A DNA stretch of 64,000 nucleotides from Ariolimax columbianus (GCA_036924085.1 JAVGWX010000003.1:123205468-123269467); one strand, 5' to 3'. Positions 12,415 to 23,193 are shown, numbered from the stretch's first letter. The notes: generated from the letters alone by a model not told the origin. Made by a program: numbers and translations.

Positions 12415-12480
12415 ATATGTGTGTGCGTGCGTGCGTGCATGCTAGCGTGCGTGCGTGCGCGCGCGCACGCGTCGTGTGTG
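12415..12480. repeat. GTGC/CG-rich microsatellite
   Basis: A compound (GTGC)n/(GC)n tract, with alternating purine-pyrimidine sequence able to adopt Z-DNA. Confidence 0.85.
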
Positions 12481-13487
12481 TAAGCTGCCTGGCCTAGGAG
12501 GAAAGCTCGCTCGATTTTTACAAAATCCCAGCGCATCGGGTTCTATTCATACCATATCCAGTTTGGCAGAAAAAGGTGTTTTTTTTTTTTTCTAGTGCGG
12601 TTTCTCCTCCACGTAAAGAAAGTAATGGCAACCTACCGTACTGCACACTTACCAAGAAACCTATAACAGCCAAATAGGTGGCGGTTGTAAGAAGCGACGT
12701 TTTGCAAAGGACATGCTACTTACTTAAAAAGACATAAATATATATATATACACACACACCCTCAGGCTAGAACACGTCGACAATGTATGTTGGGAGGTGC
12801 CTTTTAACCTTTGACACTAACTGTTGACGAATGTGGACACATTAACAGTAAACAATTTCGTGCACCACTTAAATATAAACCCAACCTATGACCAACACGC
12901 TTTACAAAAAGCGTCTTATTGCTTGACCAGTCTGACCCTTCTCTATTCTTAGCCAATAACCTTTTACTGCGACACTAACTATATGTTTGGGCATGTGTTT
13001 AACGTTAAACTGTGTCTGTTCAGGGCTTGTTTCTACAACCGTTCAAGATAAATGTCGTTTATTTTTTCAGCAACATCCTGTATTCATGGTGGCCAAAACA
13101 ATCGTCACCTTTATTATCATCATCACCATCGCCATTATCGTCGCCATCATGAGTGATGTGTAATACAACTCATGCAACATTTTGACATGATTATGTTGGA
13201 AGCAATTCATACTAAGCTCTTTCGTTAGGACGACGATTCTTTGGTGGGAGGATAGAGTGGTTCTTTTTTTCATCCAGAGAGTTACTTGAGAAGGTGGAGA
13301 TGCGTCCTCTTGGATGTAGTGCAATACGAGACTTCTTTTCAAGCTCACCGCAACGGGGATCACAGTGTCGATCACCACCGTATTGACCAGTCTGCTGTGG
13401 CACACATGCTGTTTCCAGCAGAATTTGGTGGATGATGGATTTAATTTTTATCAATATGTTTCCAATGACTCTTTACTATACTTTTCG
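12481..13487. other. No gene recognised
   Basis: Contains an oligo-T run near 12580, a short TA/CA tract near 12740 and an ATC-rich patch near 13110-13150. Minus-strand frames at 13067-13454 show no motif. Confidence 0.45.
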
Positions 13488-13499
13488 TTTCCAACGTTA

Positions 13500-13763
13500 T
13501 TTTTTAAAATTTTAATTTTTGTTTTGCGTTCGCCTTATTTCTCTAATCCCCAAGGCCGTGTGCGTTGCACTGTGGTTTTTATTTTTCGCCTGTCGGCCCA
13601 ATGCATCCGACTTCATCATGCATTTTATGTAAGGGTCTGCTTCCTCCTGCATTTGCTAAGGGTTTGCTTCCCTAGGGTAACGGCCGGTGCTGTGATGGGG
13701 ATCGAACCCAGCACCTTCGGATTGTGAGTCGTGTCACTTAACCACTAGTCCACGCTGTCCCCA
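13500..13763 (-). mobile_element. SINE family 1, copy 1, with target-site duplication
   Basis: On the minus strand the element starts with a tRNA-like head (A-box in 'gtggactagtggttaag', B-box 'gggttcgatcccc'), followed by a body of about 190 bp, and ends in an A-rich tail (T-rich on plus at 13500-13525). It is flanked by a 12-bp direct repeat 'ttccaacgttat' at 13488-13499 and 13764-13775. A closely similar copy with its own duplication lies at 50761-51011. The open frame across it (13365-13727) is spurious. Confidence 0.93.
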
Positions 13764-13945
13764 TTCCAACGTTATAAGACAGACAGTGAAATAAAAAAAT
13801 TAAATTTTAAAGTGTTCTCACAGCAGACACTGCCGTCGAGGATAAAGTATAAGAGGTATCATCGTAGTAAGACTGAGCTTTTAAATGAAGTTACATGAAC
13901 AAGTTCCCATCCTCGCTCGTGTCCTTGCATATTCTAACTGGAAGT

Positions 13946-14000
13946 CAGATAACTAATTACAGTTGAGTAGACTGGAGAGTGCTCGAATTTAAACTAAACC
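13946..14000 (-). repeat. SINE core fragment
   Basis: 'aattacagttgagtagactg' matches the conserved core seen at 15.87, 20.77, 45.25 and 48.17 kb, followed by a decayed 'gagtgctcgaattt'. Probably a SINE relic. Confidence 0.5.
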
Positions 14001-14034
14001 CAGTACCTTTGCTGAAAGAAACAAAGAGAAACAG

Positions 14035-14107
14035 ACACACACAGACAGATACACCAACAGATACACCAACAGACACACACAGACAGATACACCAACAGAT
14101 ACACAGG
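14035..14107. repeat. CAGA/CACA-rich tandem repeat
   Basis: Units of about 35 bp, 'cacacacagacagatacacc' plus 'aacagatacac', repeat about twice. Confidence 0.8.
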
Positions 14108-14239
14108 CGCTAAAACTGTTCTGCTACTCCATAGCCTAAAAAGACGGTGTACAAGTAACATTACTCTTACTATTACACTACTACACACTCGAATACGACA
14201 ATATGATGCCCGCAAACCTTAGAAAACCACATTATTGTT

Positions 14240-14960
14240 AAAAGAAATTGTTACCTAAGCTGCGCCTCTCTGCTGCTAACCGGTCAGACGTATCTCTTCT
14301 TACAGGGAGCGTATTTCATGTATTTTGCACATATTTTTACTTTAAGGTCTGTGAAACATCACACAGATCTTTCATTATGGAAAACATCTGGAAAAAGATA
14401 AGGAAATGTCTGCCATGACCGGTGATGAACAAAACATAATAATGCAGTAGCTTGTGAGCTGATGGTAATGTTGAGGGTTATATTGTTTATGATGATGTTA
14501 ATGAGGATGATTATTATGTTTATAGTAATGACGTTTATGTTGATAATAATGGTGATGTTTATTTTGATAGCGATTATGGGGCTGCTGGTGTTAATGATGA
14601 AGCTGATGAAGAAATTAGGTGATACTGATGATATTGATGTTGATGATGTTTTCGATGATGATGTTCTTTATCAAAATGAGGATGATGATTATGAAGTTGA
14701 ATGATACTGTTGATGTTGATTGGGATGAAGTTGATGATAATATTGATAATGATGATGAAGTTGTTGAACATGATGGCGTTGATTTTGATGGTACTGATGT
14801 TGATGTCTAATGATACTGGTGTTGATGATGATGATGATGTTGTTGATGGTGATAATATTAATTTTGGTGATGATGTTGAATGTGATTGTGATGATGTTGA
14901 AAATGATGATTTTGACGATGACGATGGTGATGACATTGTTGATGACCACTCACCTTTTCG
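14240..14960 (+). repeat. Dispersed repeat with GAT-rich tail, copy 1
   Basis: A body of about 230 bp (14246-14475), containing 'taaggaaatgtctgccat' and 'caaaacataataatgcagta', is followed by about 480 bp of degenerate GAT/GTT trinucleotides. The same body and the same type of tail occur at 21364-21745, so the microsatellite is part of the element. Asp-rich plus-strand and His/Ile-rich minus-strand ORFs here are composition artefacts. Confidence 0.8.
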
Positions 14961-15121
14961 CCCATCCAGTAACACAAAGAGCTAGCAATAAAACATTCCC
15001 CTTTACCTTCAGCTCGTATCGAAGAGTTCGCAGTGACAATTTAGACAACGTTTTCTATAATGATCGTCACCCTTTCTGGTCTAAGTTATGGGAAAGGTCA
15101 CATTTGACGTCATGTAGTTAG

Positions 15122-15871
15122 TGCAATGGGTGGGCCCACAAGCGCCACTCCTGTCCCAGACAGTTACACTTCGTCACACAAAAAATAGACGCCTATAACT
15201 TCACAAATCAGCTTCTCCTCCCTTCCTTCCCCGTTTTCCAAAACTCCCTCTCACGCCGCCCCCCCCCCCCACCCAAATGATTCTTTCAACATGAAATAAA
15301 TAAACTATAAATAAGACTACTATACAGAAAAAAAATTACATTTACACAATCAGAAATAGTATTCATTAATCTGACTTACACTAGGATTGTCAAAAGATCA
15401 TACAATTATTGATATCAATTTATTGAACAGAATTTTTAAAAATGTCAAATAATCACAGAATACCTTTAATTCTTACTAACATTAACGCTTGATCAAATAA
15501 TGTTAATTTTGAGAAGAAATCTACAATGGGTTAGCATGTGAAGTATTTGTTAAATAATAATGTATCTCTATAGTTGTCATTATCTCAAGGCCAAGTTAGT
15601 CTTCTCACCTGTACGAACGGCAAATCCATTTGTGTGTCTTGATTAGCTTCGTTTATTGGAAGGTATACTCCATCCAGATTGAATTGATGAGTAGATGACT
15701 TCAGTTTCTGCCATACAACTTTATTGTGAATTCAGCATTTTTATAATCTAAAGTTAACAGTCAATCCCAACAGTTGCCGTCAGGGATGAAGATAAATGTG
15801 CATTATGTTAGGTGGAGCTGCCAGCTCACTTCCTTCGTGTTTTTACCTTCCCCAACTCTTACCTAATATAC
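15122..15871. other. No gene recognised
   Basis: A poly-C tract near 15258 and AT-rich sequence; nothing coding is visible. Confidence 0.4.
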
Positions 15872-15995
15872 CAATTTACAGTTGGGTCGACTAGAAGAGC
15901 GAACGAACCAAGGCAGGAACCACGGTCTTGATTTGTTTCTGTCCGTACGTGAACTCGAACCCCTAGATCGCTGTAATTTCAGTCAAGTAAGACAG
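15872..15995 (-). mobile_element. tRNA-derived SINE relic
   Basis: Read on the minus strand, a B-box-like 'ggggttcgagtt' is followed by the conserved core (on plus 'caatttacagttgggtcgac', then 'tagaagagcgaac'). The order of head and core matches the SINE at 20.65 kb. The A-box is poorly preserved. Confidence 0.55.
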
Positions 15996-16224
15996 CTGAC
16001 GCAGTATAAATTGTTTCACTTCTTTTGTCTAAATAGCTACTATAGTTGTCGTTACGAAATATTAAATGTAAAATCTATTTGCATTCACCAGCGCGCTTGA
16101 TGTTTATATTTTTCGTTGAAAGTGGGTTTTACGATAAAATAAAGTGAAACAAACATAAATGAAAAACAAATGTTGAAAGTTTATTCAAATTAAAATTAAT
16201 CAAAATTTTTTAATGGGAATGGTC

Positions 16225-16300
16225 AGATATCTCACTGAGACGAGAACACAGACGCAATCTACGTTACGAATAATATGCCTTCATCAGGTACAACGAATAA
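16225..16300 (-). other. Decayed hammerhead-like / Penelope-like terminal motif
   Basis: The minus strand carries 'cctgatgaaggc' (16277-16288) and, about 10 bases on, 'cgtaacg'. The expected hammerhead arrangement is CTGATGA-stem-GAAACG, as in terminal repeats of some Penelope-like elements. Here GAAACG has decayed to GTAACG. A related motif lies at 29.6 kb. Confidence 0.35.
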
Positions 16301-16611
16301 CAACACTGTTGAAATAGCGAAACATAGAAGAAGGGATGACTACATGTATGTGAGATGTCAACAAATAACGAAAAAATAGTGGGCATCTAATGTTCCATCT
16401 CTCATAGCGACTTATCAGGTCGTCTGCTCGGTTCCAAAATGACCGACAACGGTCAGATTAGGTGGCCAGGAGAGCGTAAAAAGTGAGTAGGAAAGAGCCT
16501 GATAAGCCAGTGAAGGCCAAATACGGAAAAGGCAAAATAGTGTTCCATGTTGGGAGAGAAGGAAGTGATATAAGCCGGTGGGGAGTGGAGGAACCTGATA
16601 TATGGGGTAGG

Positions 16612-16795
16612 GGAGGGGGGGGGGGTGGAAAAGAAGGCAATTAGATGGGTGCTTGTGTGAAATTTTAAGAACAGGTATGAAAGATATTAAGGCCATGTGG
16701 TTGGAGACAACCCATGCTAAAGTATATTTGAAGACTGCCCTCCTGAACATATTCATCCTTGCGCTAAACCAACACTGCCCCCCCCCCCCCCCCTT
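16612..16795. repeat. Poly-G and poly-C tracts
   Basis: A G-run at about 16613-16625 and a C-run at about 16777-16793 bound about 150 bp of unique sequence. Confidence 0.85.
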
Positions 16796-17337
16796 TATCA
16801 GCAGTTTAATTACGAGATCCTTACTCCGACTCAGGCTAGCCAGAGCGCGAACCTCGGTATGAGAAATTACATTAAAATAAAGATATATATATACACACAA
16901 TTTGAAAAAAAAGGAATTTAACTAGTCCAAAATTATATCAGTTTCTCAAATATTCCAGCTGAGACAGCAATCAGATGATAAGCTGTCAGTTGAGAGCTGA
17001 TGTTTATACTCTTCGGATATCTGTGCAGTTTCGGTTGTTCTCAGTACGTGTTATATTAACATTAACAGAATTGTATATATCGAGCTGCTCATGGTTTGTA
17101 TCCAAATGTTCTTGTGTTATATGTGCACAATGGTTGCTAATAAGCTTACATTAATTTCTCTCTTGCCTACTTCTTGCTGTGTATTCGACACAACGAGCAG
17201 TTCTCACAACGCAAATATTTGTAATTCATGATTTTTAATTCTTTCATATTTCCTGGTGGGCATACAAGTATTTGTTTTTACATTTTATTTAAAAAGCAGT
17301 AAAATATTCTAAGCGTTGAGTAAGGACCACGTAATTT

Positions 17338-17706
17338 AACTATTATAATTATTAAAACTAGTATAACTATTAAAACTAGTATCTCTTAAAACTAGTATAA
17401 CTATTAAAAATAGTATAACCATTTAAAAACTAATATCTCTTAAAACTAGTATAACTATTAAAAATAGTATCTTCTTCTTCTTCTTCGTACGCAGTCAGAC
17501 AGTAACCATTATTTTTTCGAAAAAAATAGTATTACTATTAAAATTAGTATAACCATTAAAACTAGTTTAACTATTAAAATTAGTATAACTATTAAAACTA
17601 GTATAACTATTAAAACTAGTATAACTATTAAAACTAGTATAACTATTAAAACTAGTATAACTATTAAAACTAGTATAACTGTTAAAACTAGTATAACTGT
17701 TAAAAA
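17338..17706. repeat. 18-bp AT-rich minisatellite
   Basis: An 18-bp unit 'gtataactattaaaacta' repeats over about 370 bp, well ordered in the right half and degenerate in the left half. It is interrupted by a 51-bp retroposed LINE tail at 17471-17521. Confidence 0.93.
17471..17521 (-). mobile_element. Extreme 5'-truncated LINE insertion (about 51 bp)
   Basis: The minus strand reads 'ttcgaaaaaataatggttac', then 'tgtctgactgcgtac', then (GAA)n. This is nearly identical to the last ~50 bp of the LINE at 43131-44852, including the stop codon context and tail. An 11-bp target duplication 'aaaaatagtat' flanks it (17460-17470 and 17522-17532). It is a genuine retrotransposition event that aborted almost immediately. 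Confidence 0.9.
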
Positions 17707-17769
17707 AGGAGTGAGAGAGTTGTGTACTTTCCTATTTCTTGTTTAATGTATACAAATAACACATTTTCA

Positions 17770-19545
17770 AAGACAAAGAATACATGTCTGCATTGAATAT
17801 AGAAGGAGGATGTATCAATAATATCAGATATAGTCATGATCCAATATTAGTGGCAGAGGATCCACTAGATCTGCAGAACGTAATGGTTGAGCAAGATTCA
17901 GCAATTTGGGACTGGAAATCAAAATGAAAAAGACTAAAGTTATGGTGTTCACCAAAAAGACAAAAAGTCTAAAAGCTTTCATCCACATAAATGAAGAAAT
18001 TCTGGAATAAGTGTCCAGCTACCTATACCTTGGCCAACTTATTTTTGGTTGTTGACAAATGCAAAATGCAGATCATTAAAATAATTGCAACAGCCAAGAA
18101 TAGATTTAACAGCATGAGAGATACACTTCTGTCTAAGCAGGTGTCTCAGATCTTAGAGAGATACACTTCTTTCTAAGCAGGTGTCTCAGATCTTAGAGAG
18201 ATACACTTCTGTCTAAGCAGGTGTCTCAGATCTTAGAGAGATACACTTCTGTCTAAGCAGGTGTCTCAGATCTTAGAGAGATACACCTGTCTAAGCAGGT
18301 GTCTCAGATCTTAGAGAGATACACTTCTGTCTAAGCAGGTGTCTCAGATCTTAGAGAGATACACTTCTGTCTAAGCAGGTGTCTCAGATCTTAGAGAGAT
18401 ACACTTCTGTCTAAGCAGGTGTCTCAGATCTTAGAGAGATACACTTCTGTCTAAGCATTTGTCTCAGATCTTAGAGAAATACACTTCTGTCTAAGCAGGT
18501 GTCTCAGATCTTAGAGAGATACACTTCTTTCTAAGCAGGTGTCTCAGATCTTAGAGAGATACACTTCTGTCTAAGCAGGTGTCTCAGATCTTAGAGAGAT
18601 ACACTTCTGCCTAAGCAGGTGTCTCAGATCTTAGAGAGATACACTTCTGTCTAAGCAGGTGTCTCAGATCTTAGAGAGATACACTTCTGTCTAAGCAGGT
18701 GTCTCAGATCTTAGAGAGATACACTTCTGCCTAAGCAGGTGTCTCAGATCTTAGAGAGATACACTTCTGTCTAAGCAGGTGTCTCAGATCTTAGAGAGAT
18801 ACACTTCTGTCTAAGCATTTGTCTCAGATCTTAGAGAAATACACTTCTGTCTAAGCAGGTATCTCAGATCTTAGAGAGATACACTTCTGTCTAAGCAGGT
18901 GTCTCAGATCTTAGAGAGATACACTTCTGTCTAAGCAGGTGTCTCAGATCTTAGAGAGATACACTTCTGTCTAAGCAGGTGTCTCAGATTTTAGAGAGAT
19001 ACACTTCTGTCTAAGCAGGTGTCTCAGATCTTAGAGAGATACACTTCTGTCTAAGCAGGTGTCTCAGATCTTAGAGAGATACACTTCTGTCTAAGCAGGT
19101 GTCTCAGATCGTAGAGAGATGATACACTTCTGTCTAAGCAGGTGTCTCAGACCTAGAGAGATACACTTCTGTCTAAGCAGGTGTCTCAGATCTTAAAAAT
19201 GAGAATAATAATTGCTACGTACATTTAGTTATTGTATGGAATAGAAGCGTGGGTCCTGACAAAGAAAATGGAGAAGCGTTAATAGTCCTCTGAAATGTGG
19301 ATGTTCATAAGACTTGGATGAGTTTCTTGGAAAGATAGGAAAACCAATAGTGAAGTCCTGAATAATTCCAAGCGGATTATATACTTGTGAAAGAAATAAC
19401 AAAACAAAAAAATATTTTGGTCATGTCAAGCGCCATGACAGTTTGCTTAAAGTTAATTTAACGGGAAGAGTAGAGGGAAGGAGAGTCAACGGGCGAGAGG
19501 TCGAGTTGGACAGATACTGTCAAGATGTGGTTGGGACACATTAGA
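17770..19545 (+). pseudogene. LINE ORF2 RT C-half, interrupted by a 40-bp array
   Basis: Plus-strand similarity to a LINE RT. INNIRYSHDPILVAEDPLDL at about 17815-17875 is the YADD region with DD replaced. MKKTKVMVFTKK is at about 17925, a degenerate FTYLG block at about 18010, and the thumb (ATAKNRFNSMRDTL) at 18090-18130. After the array the similarity resumes at 19195: LLYGIEAWVLTKKMEKR, then VSWKDRKTNSEVLN, then YFGHVKRHD near 19410 and a Gly/Arg-rich GRQRxRW-like end near 19480. Internal stops and frameshifts make it dead. Codons before and after the array belong to the same domain. Confidence 0.85.
18116..19195. repeat. 40-bp minisatellite, 27 copies, derived from LINE RT
   Basis: A 40-bp unit (agagatacacttctgtctaa + gcaggtgtctcagatcttag) repeats about 27 times over 1,080 bp and is nearly homogeneous. 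Translated, the unit is RDTLLSKQVSQIL, the LINE thumb segment that belongs exactly here. FNSM runs into the first unit and KMRIIIATYI..LLYGIEAW runs out of the last. Rare variants ('ttctttctaagc' at about 18165 and 18525; 'gcatttgtctc' at about 18456 and 18816) recur 360 bp apart, indicating duplication of a nine-unit block. Confidence 0.97.
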
Positions 19546-20189
19546 CTGAGTGTACCAGCCTGGGGCGGAACATAAGCAGCTAGAGATCCATTACCATCAA
19601 CCTCCGCTGCGTATTCAGGCACTTGATGATGATGACGGACCACGTCTGATATGTGTACCAAAAGGCCAATGAAATGTATTTTTTGGTAGAATAACAATAC
19701 TTTACAGTAAATCAATTTAATTTGAGGTTCATACATTCTTAAGGTAAAAGGAACAACAGCCTTAGATATCCCCTTTGCTGATAACGGCGCCATTAGCACT
19801 TGATCGGAACAAGTTTTCAGCCTACATTTTGGTCGTACTGTTAACACGATAGAAACGGAAGTAAATGTATTGGTGCTACCTGCTTCCTGTAACCCATACC
19901 GGTTAGTGCTGCTATTGGGAGTCTACGAGCGAATGTTTGGAAGAGGCAAGGAATCTGGGATGTCATGAAACTCAACTATTTCTACACAAGCTGCCACATC
20001 AGGCCTGTTCGGGAGAAGCCGCCAGGATAAAGTAGGCAGTCTGGAAGTCATCTACAGGGCAAGACTCTCGAGCACCTATACGCTGATGCAGAGACCTCAA
20101 ATCAGATGGACATGTTGTTTTTCTTATTTTTGTTGATCTTGCCCAGGACGTTGTGTTTAGTTATGTAGCAGGCTAGAGCCTTTCGGTCT

Positions 20190-20460
20190 AGACACATCAT
20201 GTTTCAGCAGGACGAAATTTTGGGACTAGGTTTGTCTTTTCGCCACTATCCATTTTTTCTCAGCAAGGTGAACCAGCAAGAGTCGCCACATGGAGACACA
20301 TATGGTCTTGGCCAGCTCTTGTTGGCGTCCTTCAAAAGAGGTCTAGGTCACTCCCAATGTATCCTTCAGTGATTTGGTTAGTTCATGTCTCAGCACTGTA
20401 GCACATGACAGGGAACACAGTGGAGTTGAAGAGGGAGGCTCTTGTGTGTTAGTGCTTCAA
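20190..20460 (-). pseudogene. Short LINE fragment (probable)
   Basis: On the minus strand LFNSTVFPVMCYSAETW (about 20440-20390) matches the conserved LINE C-terminal block (L.ST.LPxxxYGxETW). Downstream similarity is too eroded to follow. Confidence 0.5.
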
Positions 20461-20644
20461 TACAATATTGGCGTGAAGTGTCGTGTGCTACATATCTAAG
20501 CAAGTAGATTCAAAGCGTCCACTCCGCAACAGGTGCAAGGAAATCTCCGGCTACATCAGTTAGGAGGCAGCAGGTTTGAAGTCTGGTCCATTGTGATATT
20601 GTTAGTTTTCATAATATTAATACTATTATCAAAATATACTACAG

Positions 20645-20800
20645 AAGGAGGGTATGGCCAAGTGGCTGTCAGCATGGTTACAATCTCAGCGTAGCAGATT
20701 CGAATCAGGCGGAACTTGGTATGATAGACTGGGCACGATGTTGATATTGTCGATGTTGTAACGCTTTTCCCAGTCAACTCAGCTGTAAATTGATACTTGA
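20645..20800 (+). mobile_element. tRNA-derived SINE
   Basis: The tRNA-like head on plus has A-box 'tatggccaagtggctgtc' and B-box 'gattcgaatc' (20655-20715), of Leu/Ser type. It is followed by the conserved core 'cccagtcaactcagctgtaa' near 20770. Without a complete cloverleaf it is a SINE, not a tRNA gene. Confidence 0.7.
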
Positions 20801-21037
20801 TGAAATCAAGGCATAATCCAGAGCCTCCACAGCAGCTTCGAAGTGCATGCTCTGTCGCCGCACTTACAGAAATGACAAGGGATCCAACACATATGTTATC
20901 ATGTCAGTTTTATTGGCCAATTTTGTTTCCTGAACGAAAATGAAAATAATAGCAATAAAATGGGTTGTGACGTCACATTTCTTCAGCTGCGTCTCTCCTT
21001 TTCATCGCCACACTTACTTACAATATTTTGGACCACA

Positions 21038-21146
21038 CCTGATGCCTCTAACCCCACCACCAAACCTGATGCCTCTAACCCCACCACCACACCTGATGCC
21101 TCTAACCCCACCACCACACCTGATGCCTCTAAGACCACCACCACAC
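21038..21146. repeat. 27-bp tandem repeat, 4 copies
   Basis: The unit is 'cctgatgcctctaacccc' followed by 'accaccaca'. Because 27 is a multiple of three, open frames persist on both strands (20940-21288), but nothing suggests a real protein. Confidence 0.93.
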
Positions 21147-21363
21147 CAGCGCGCACGTCAAACGTTGATGACCACTTACACTTAATCCTTAATCTTTCCT
21201 GTACCTGATAACTTGAATTCTGAAACGTTTCTTGTCTCAAGAGTTCCTGATAACAGACTGCATATGTACCGAGAAGCGTGGTGCACATCAGTAAAAGTAG
21301 TTGTCTCCTTGGATGGAAACACGGTTTCTAATCCCAGTGCGGGGTGAACAAGATTTTCACCTT

Positions 21364-21745
21364 GTTAAAGAAAGTGTTACTCAGGTCGTGCCTTTCTGCT
21401 GCTACCAGTCAGACCTACTGCTTCATATCAGGAGCATATTTCATGTATTGTACGCATCTTTTTACTTTGAGGTCTGTGAAACATCACAACGATCAGCTGA
21501 TTTCAATTTGGGAAACATCTGGAAACAGATAAGGAAATGTCTGCCATTATCGATGATGAACAAAACATAATAATGCAGTAGCTTGTGAGCTGATGGTAAT
21601 GTTGATGGTGATATTGATTATGAAGATGTTAATGTTAATGAGGATAATTATTATGTTGATATTGATAACGATTATTATGTTGATGTTAATTGCGATGTTA
21701 ATTTCGATAGAGATTATGGTGCTGTTGATGATGATGATGATGATG
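21364..21745 (+). repeat. Dispersed repeat with GAT-rich tail, copy 2
   Basis: The body at 21364-21600 matches 14246-14475 almost throughout (for example 'taaggaaatgtctgccat' and 'aatgcagtagcttgtgagct'). It is followed by GAT/GTT-rich sequence to about 21745. No coding motif is seen. Confidence 0.8.
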
Positions 21746-21879
21746 TTATCTGAAATAATCGGGTCGTGAAACCTGCAGAGCATTTTCTATTGATATCAAT
21801 AGTGGGTTGTGCGTTGGAAAGATGTTTTTGTTGCGAATGTCCACAATGAGAAAGTTTACTATCGTAACTTGAAGTGACG

Positions 21880-21999
21880 GGCTGCAGTAGCTTTCTGCAC
21901 ATCCGAGAAGGCTGCAGTAGCTTTCTGCACATCCGAGAAGGCTGCAGTAGGTTTCTGCACATCCGAGAAGGCTGGAGTATATTTCTGAACATCCGAGAA
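21880..21999. repeat. 30-bp tandem repeat, 4 copies
   Basis: The unit is 'ggctgcagtagctttctgca' plus 'catccgagaa'. The fourth copy is the most diverged. The length is frame-preserving, so chance ORFs cross it. Confidence 0.95.
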
Positions 22000-22009
22000 G
22001 GATGGAGGC

Positions 22010-23190
22010 GAGACAGGTTTTCCCAGCGGTTGTACTTTGCTTGCTTTAATGTGCATATGGCTCACTACTACATGTTCACGTCGATCCCCGACATAGTTAC
22101 CAGGCTTCTAAGAAAAAACAACTCGTTTCAAGCGAGACCTATGTGTAATCTTAACTCTTTCACTTATTATTGTGCCCGCTGTGTCGGAATTATTTTTTGG
22201 TCACAATTTTAGACAGTGGAGTATACCTCTTTCGATCTAAATTGTGTGTTGTTCGTTTAATTTGATTTGCACGTATTATATATCAAATTGACGTGTAGAG
22301 GACAGGAAACTAATTGACAATTTGTGTATTAATAATAAAATACATGGAATTCGTATAGATGAAAAATCATTAATGTTAAATGAAAACACAACAAAACAGT
22401 GTAATCAAAACTTATCAAGGTCCAGTTACTGTTGCAGCTTTTAAAATTGGTGTTTCAGTCTGATTATGAAGGTAATCCATTGTAGAAATCACATAATTTC
22501 AAATGTATCAAATTTTGGCATAAGAAGTCGAATTTTAACTGCGGCCATCAAGATAATCGCATTAACAGAAAATTTCCCAAATTATTTTGAAAATTCATTG
22601 TAGAATTATTTTCTACGCAAGGTTCCATGTCATAAATGGAAATAATAATACAATTTTCTATAGCGTATTGACAATTCATTTACATGTTTTCTTTATTATT
22701 GTTCTTGTACATCGGTGGGCATATCTTAATACAATGGGCGAGACCAGGCTGGGGCAACGCCCCCTCATCAGCAGTGTTTGGTTTATTGAACATTTCAGCA
22801 TCGCTTTCATAATTTTATAACAAATTATCCGTTTCAAACAACTCTTCACTTCCCATAATATTTTGTAATAAACTATACGCTCTAGAGACTTAGAACCTGT
22901 ATGCAATTAACTAGCCATAACATTATAGCAGCATTACAAATATTTGGGAAATCGGAACGCACGTAATTACCATACAGAATGTATACAAACACAACTATCA
23001 AAAACCGAATATCGTACTAAAATGTTTACCGAATACCGGATGTCCAATCTACCGCTTAAATTTCGTGTAATTTATAATTAATTATTGGCACTCACAACTA
23101 AAACAACTCTCACAGAAATGTTCCGGCGCAGCGGTATTCTCAAAACAACTCTCACAGCATTGCTACACAGTGAAAGAGTTAAGGGGGTTC
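22010..23190. other. No gene recognised
   Basis: AT-rich. Short frames at 22587-22906 lack motifs and no repeat structure is visible. Confidence 0.45.
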
Positions 23191-23193
23191 ATT

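Noticed and set aside
13365..13727. 120-residue plus-strand ORF
   Set aside because: It runs across a SINE with target duplications.
14462..15121. Asp-rich, Met-rich and His-rich ORFs
   Set aside because: Products of the GAT-rich tail of a dispersed repeat in different frames.
18116..19195. CRISPR-like regular repeats
   Set aside because: Units abut with no unique spacers, there are no cas genes, and the setting is eukaryotic. It is a tandem array derived from a LINE.
20655..20720. tRNA gene (also at 11.9, 13.7, 50.95 and 53.65 kb)
   Set aside because: A and B boxes are present but acceptor stems and full cloverleaves are not; bodies and target duplications show SINEs.
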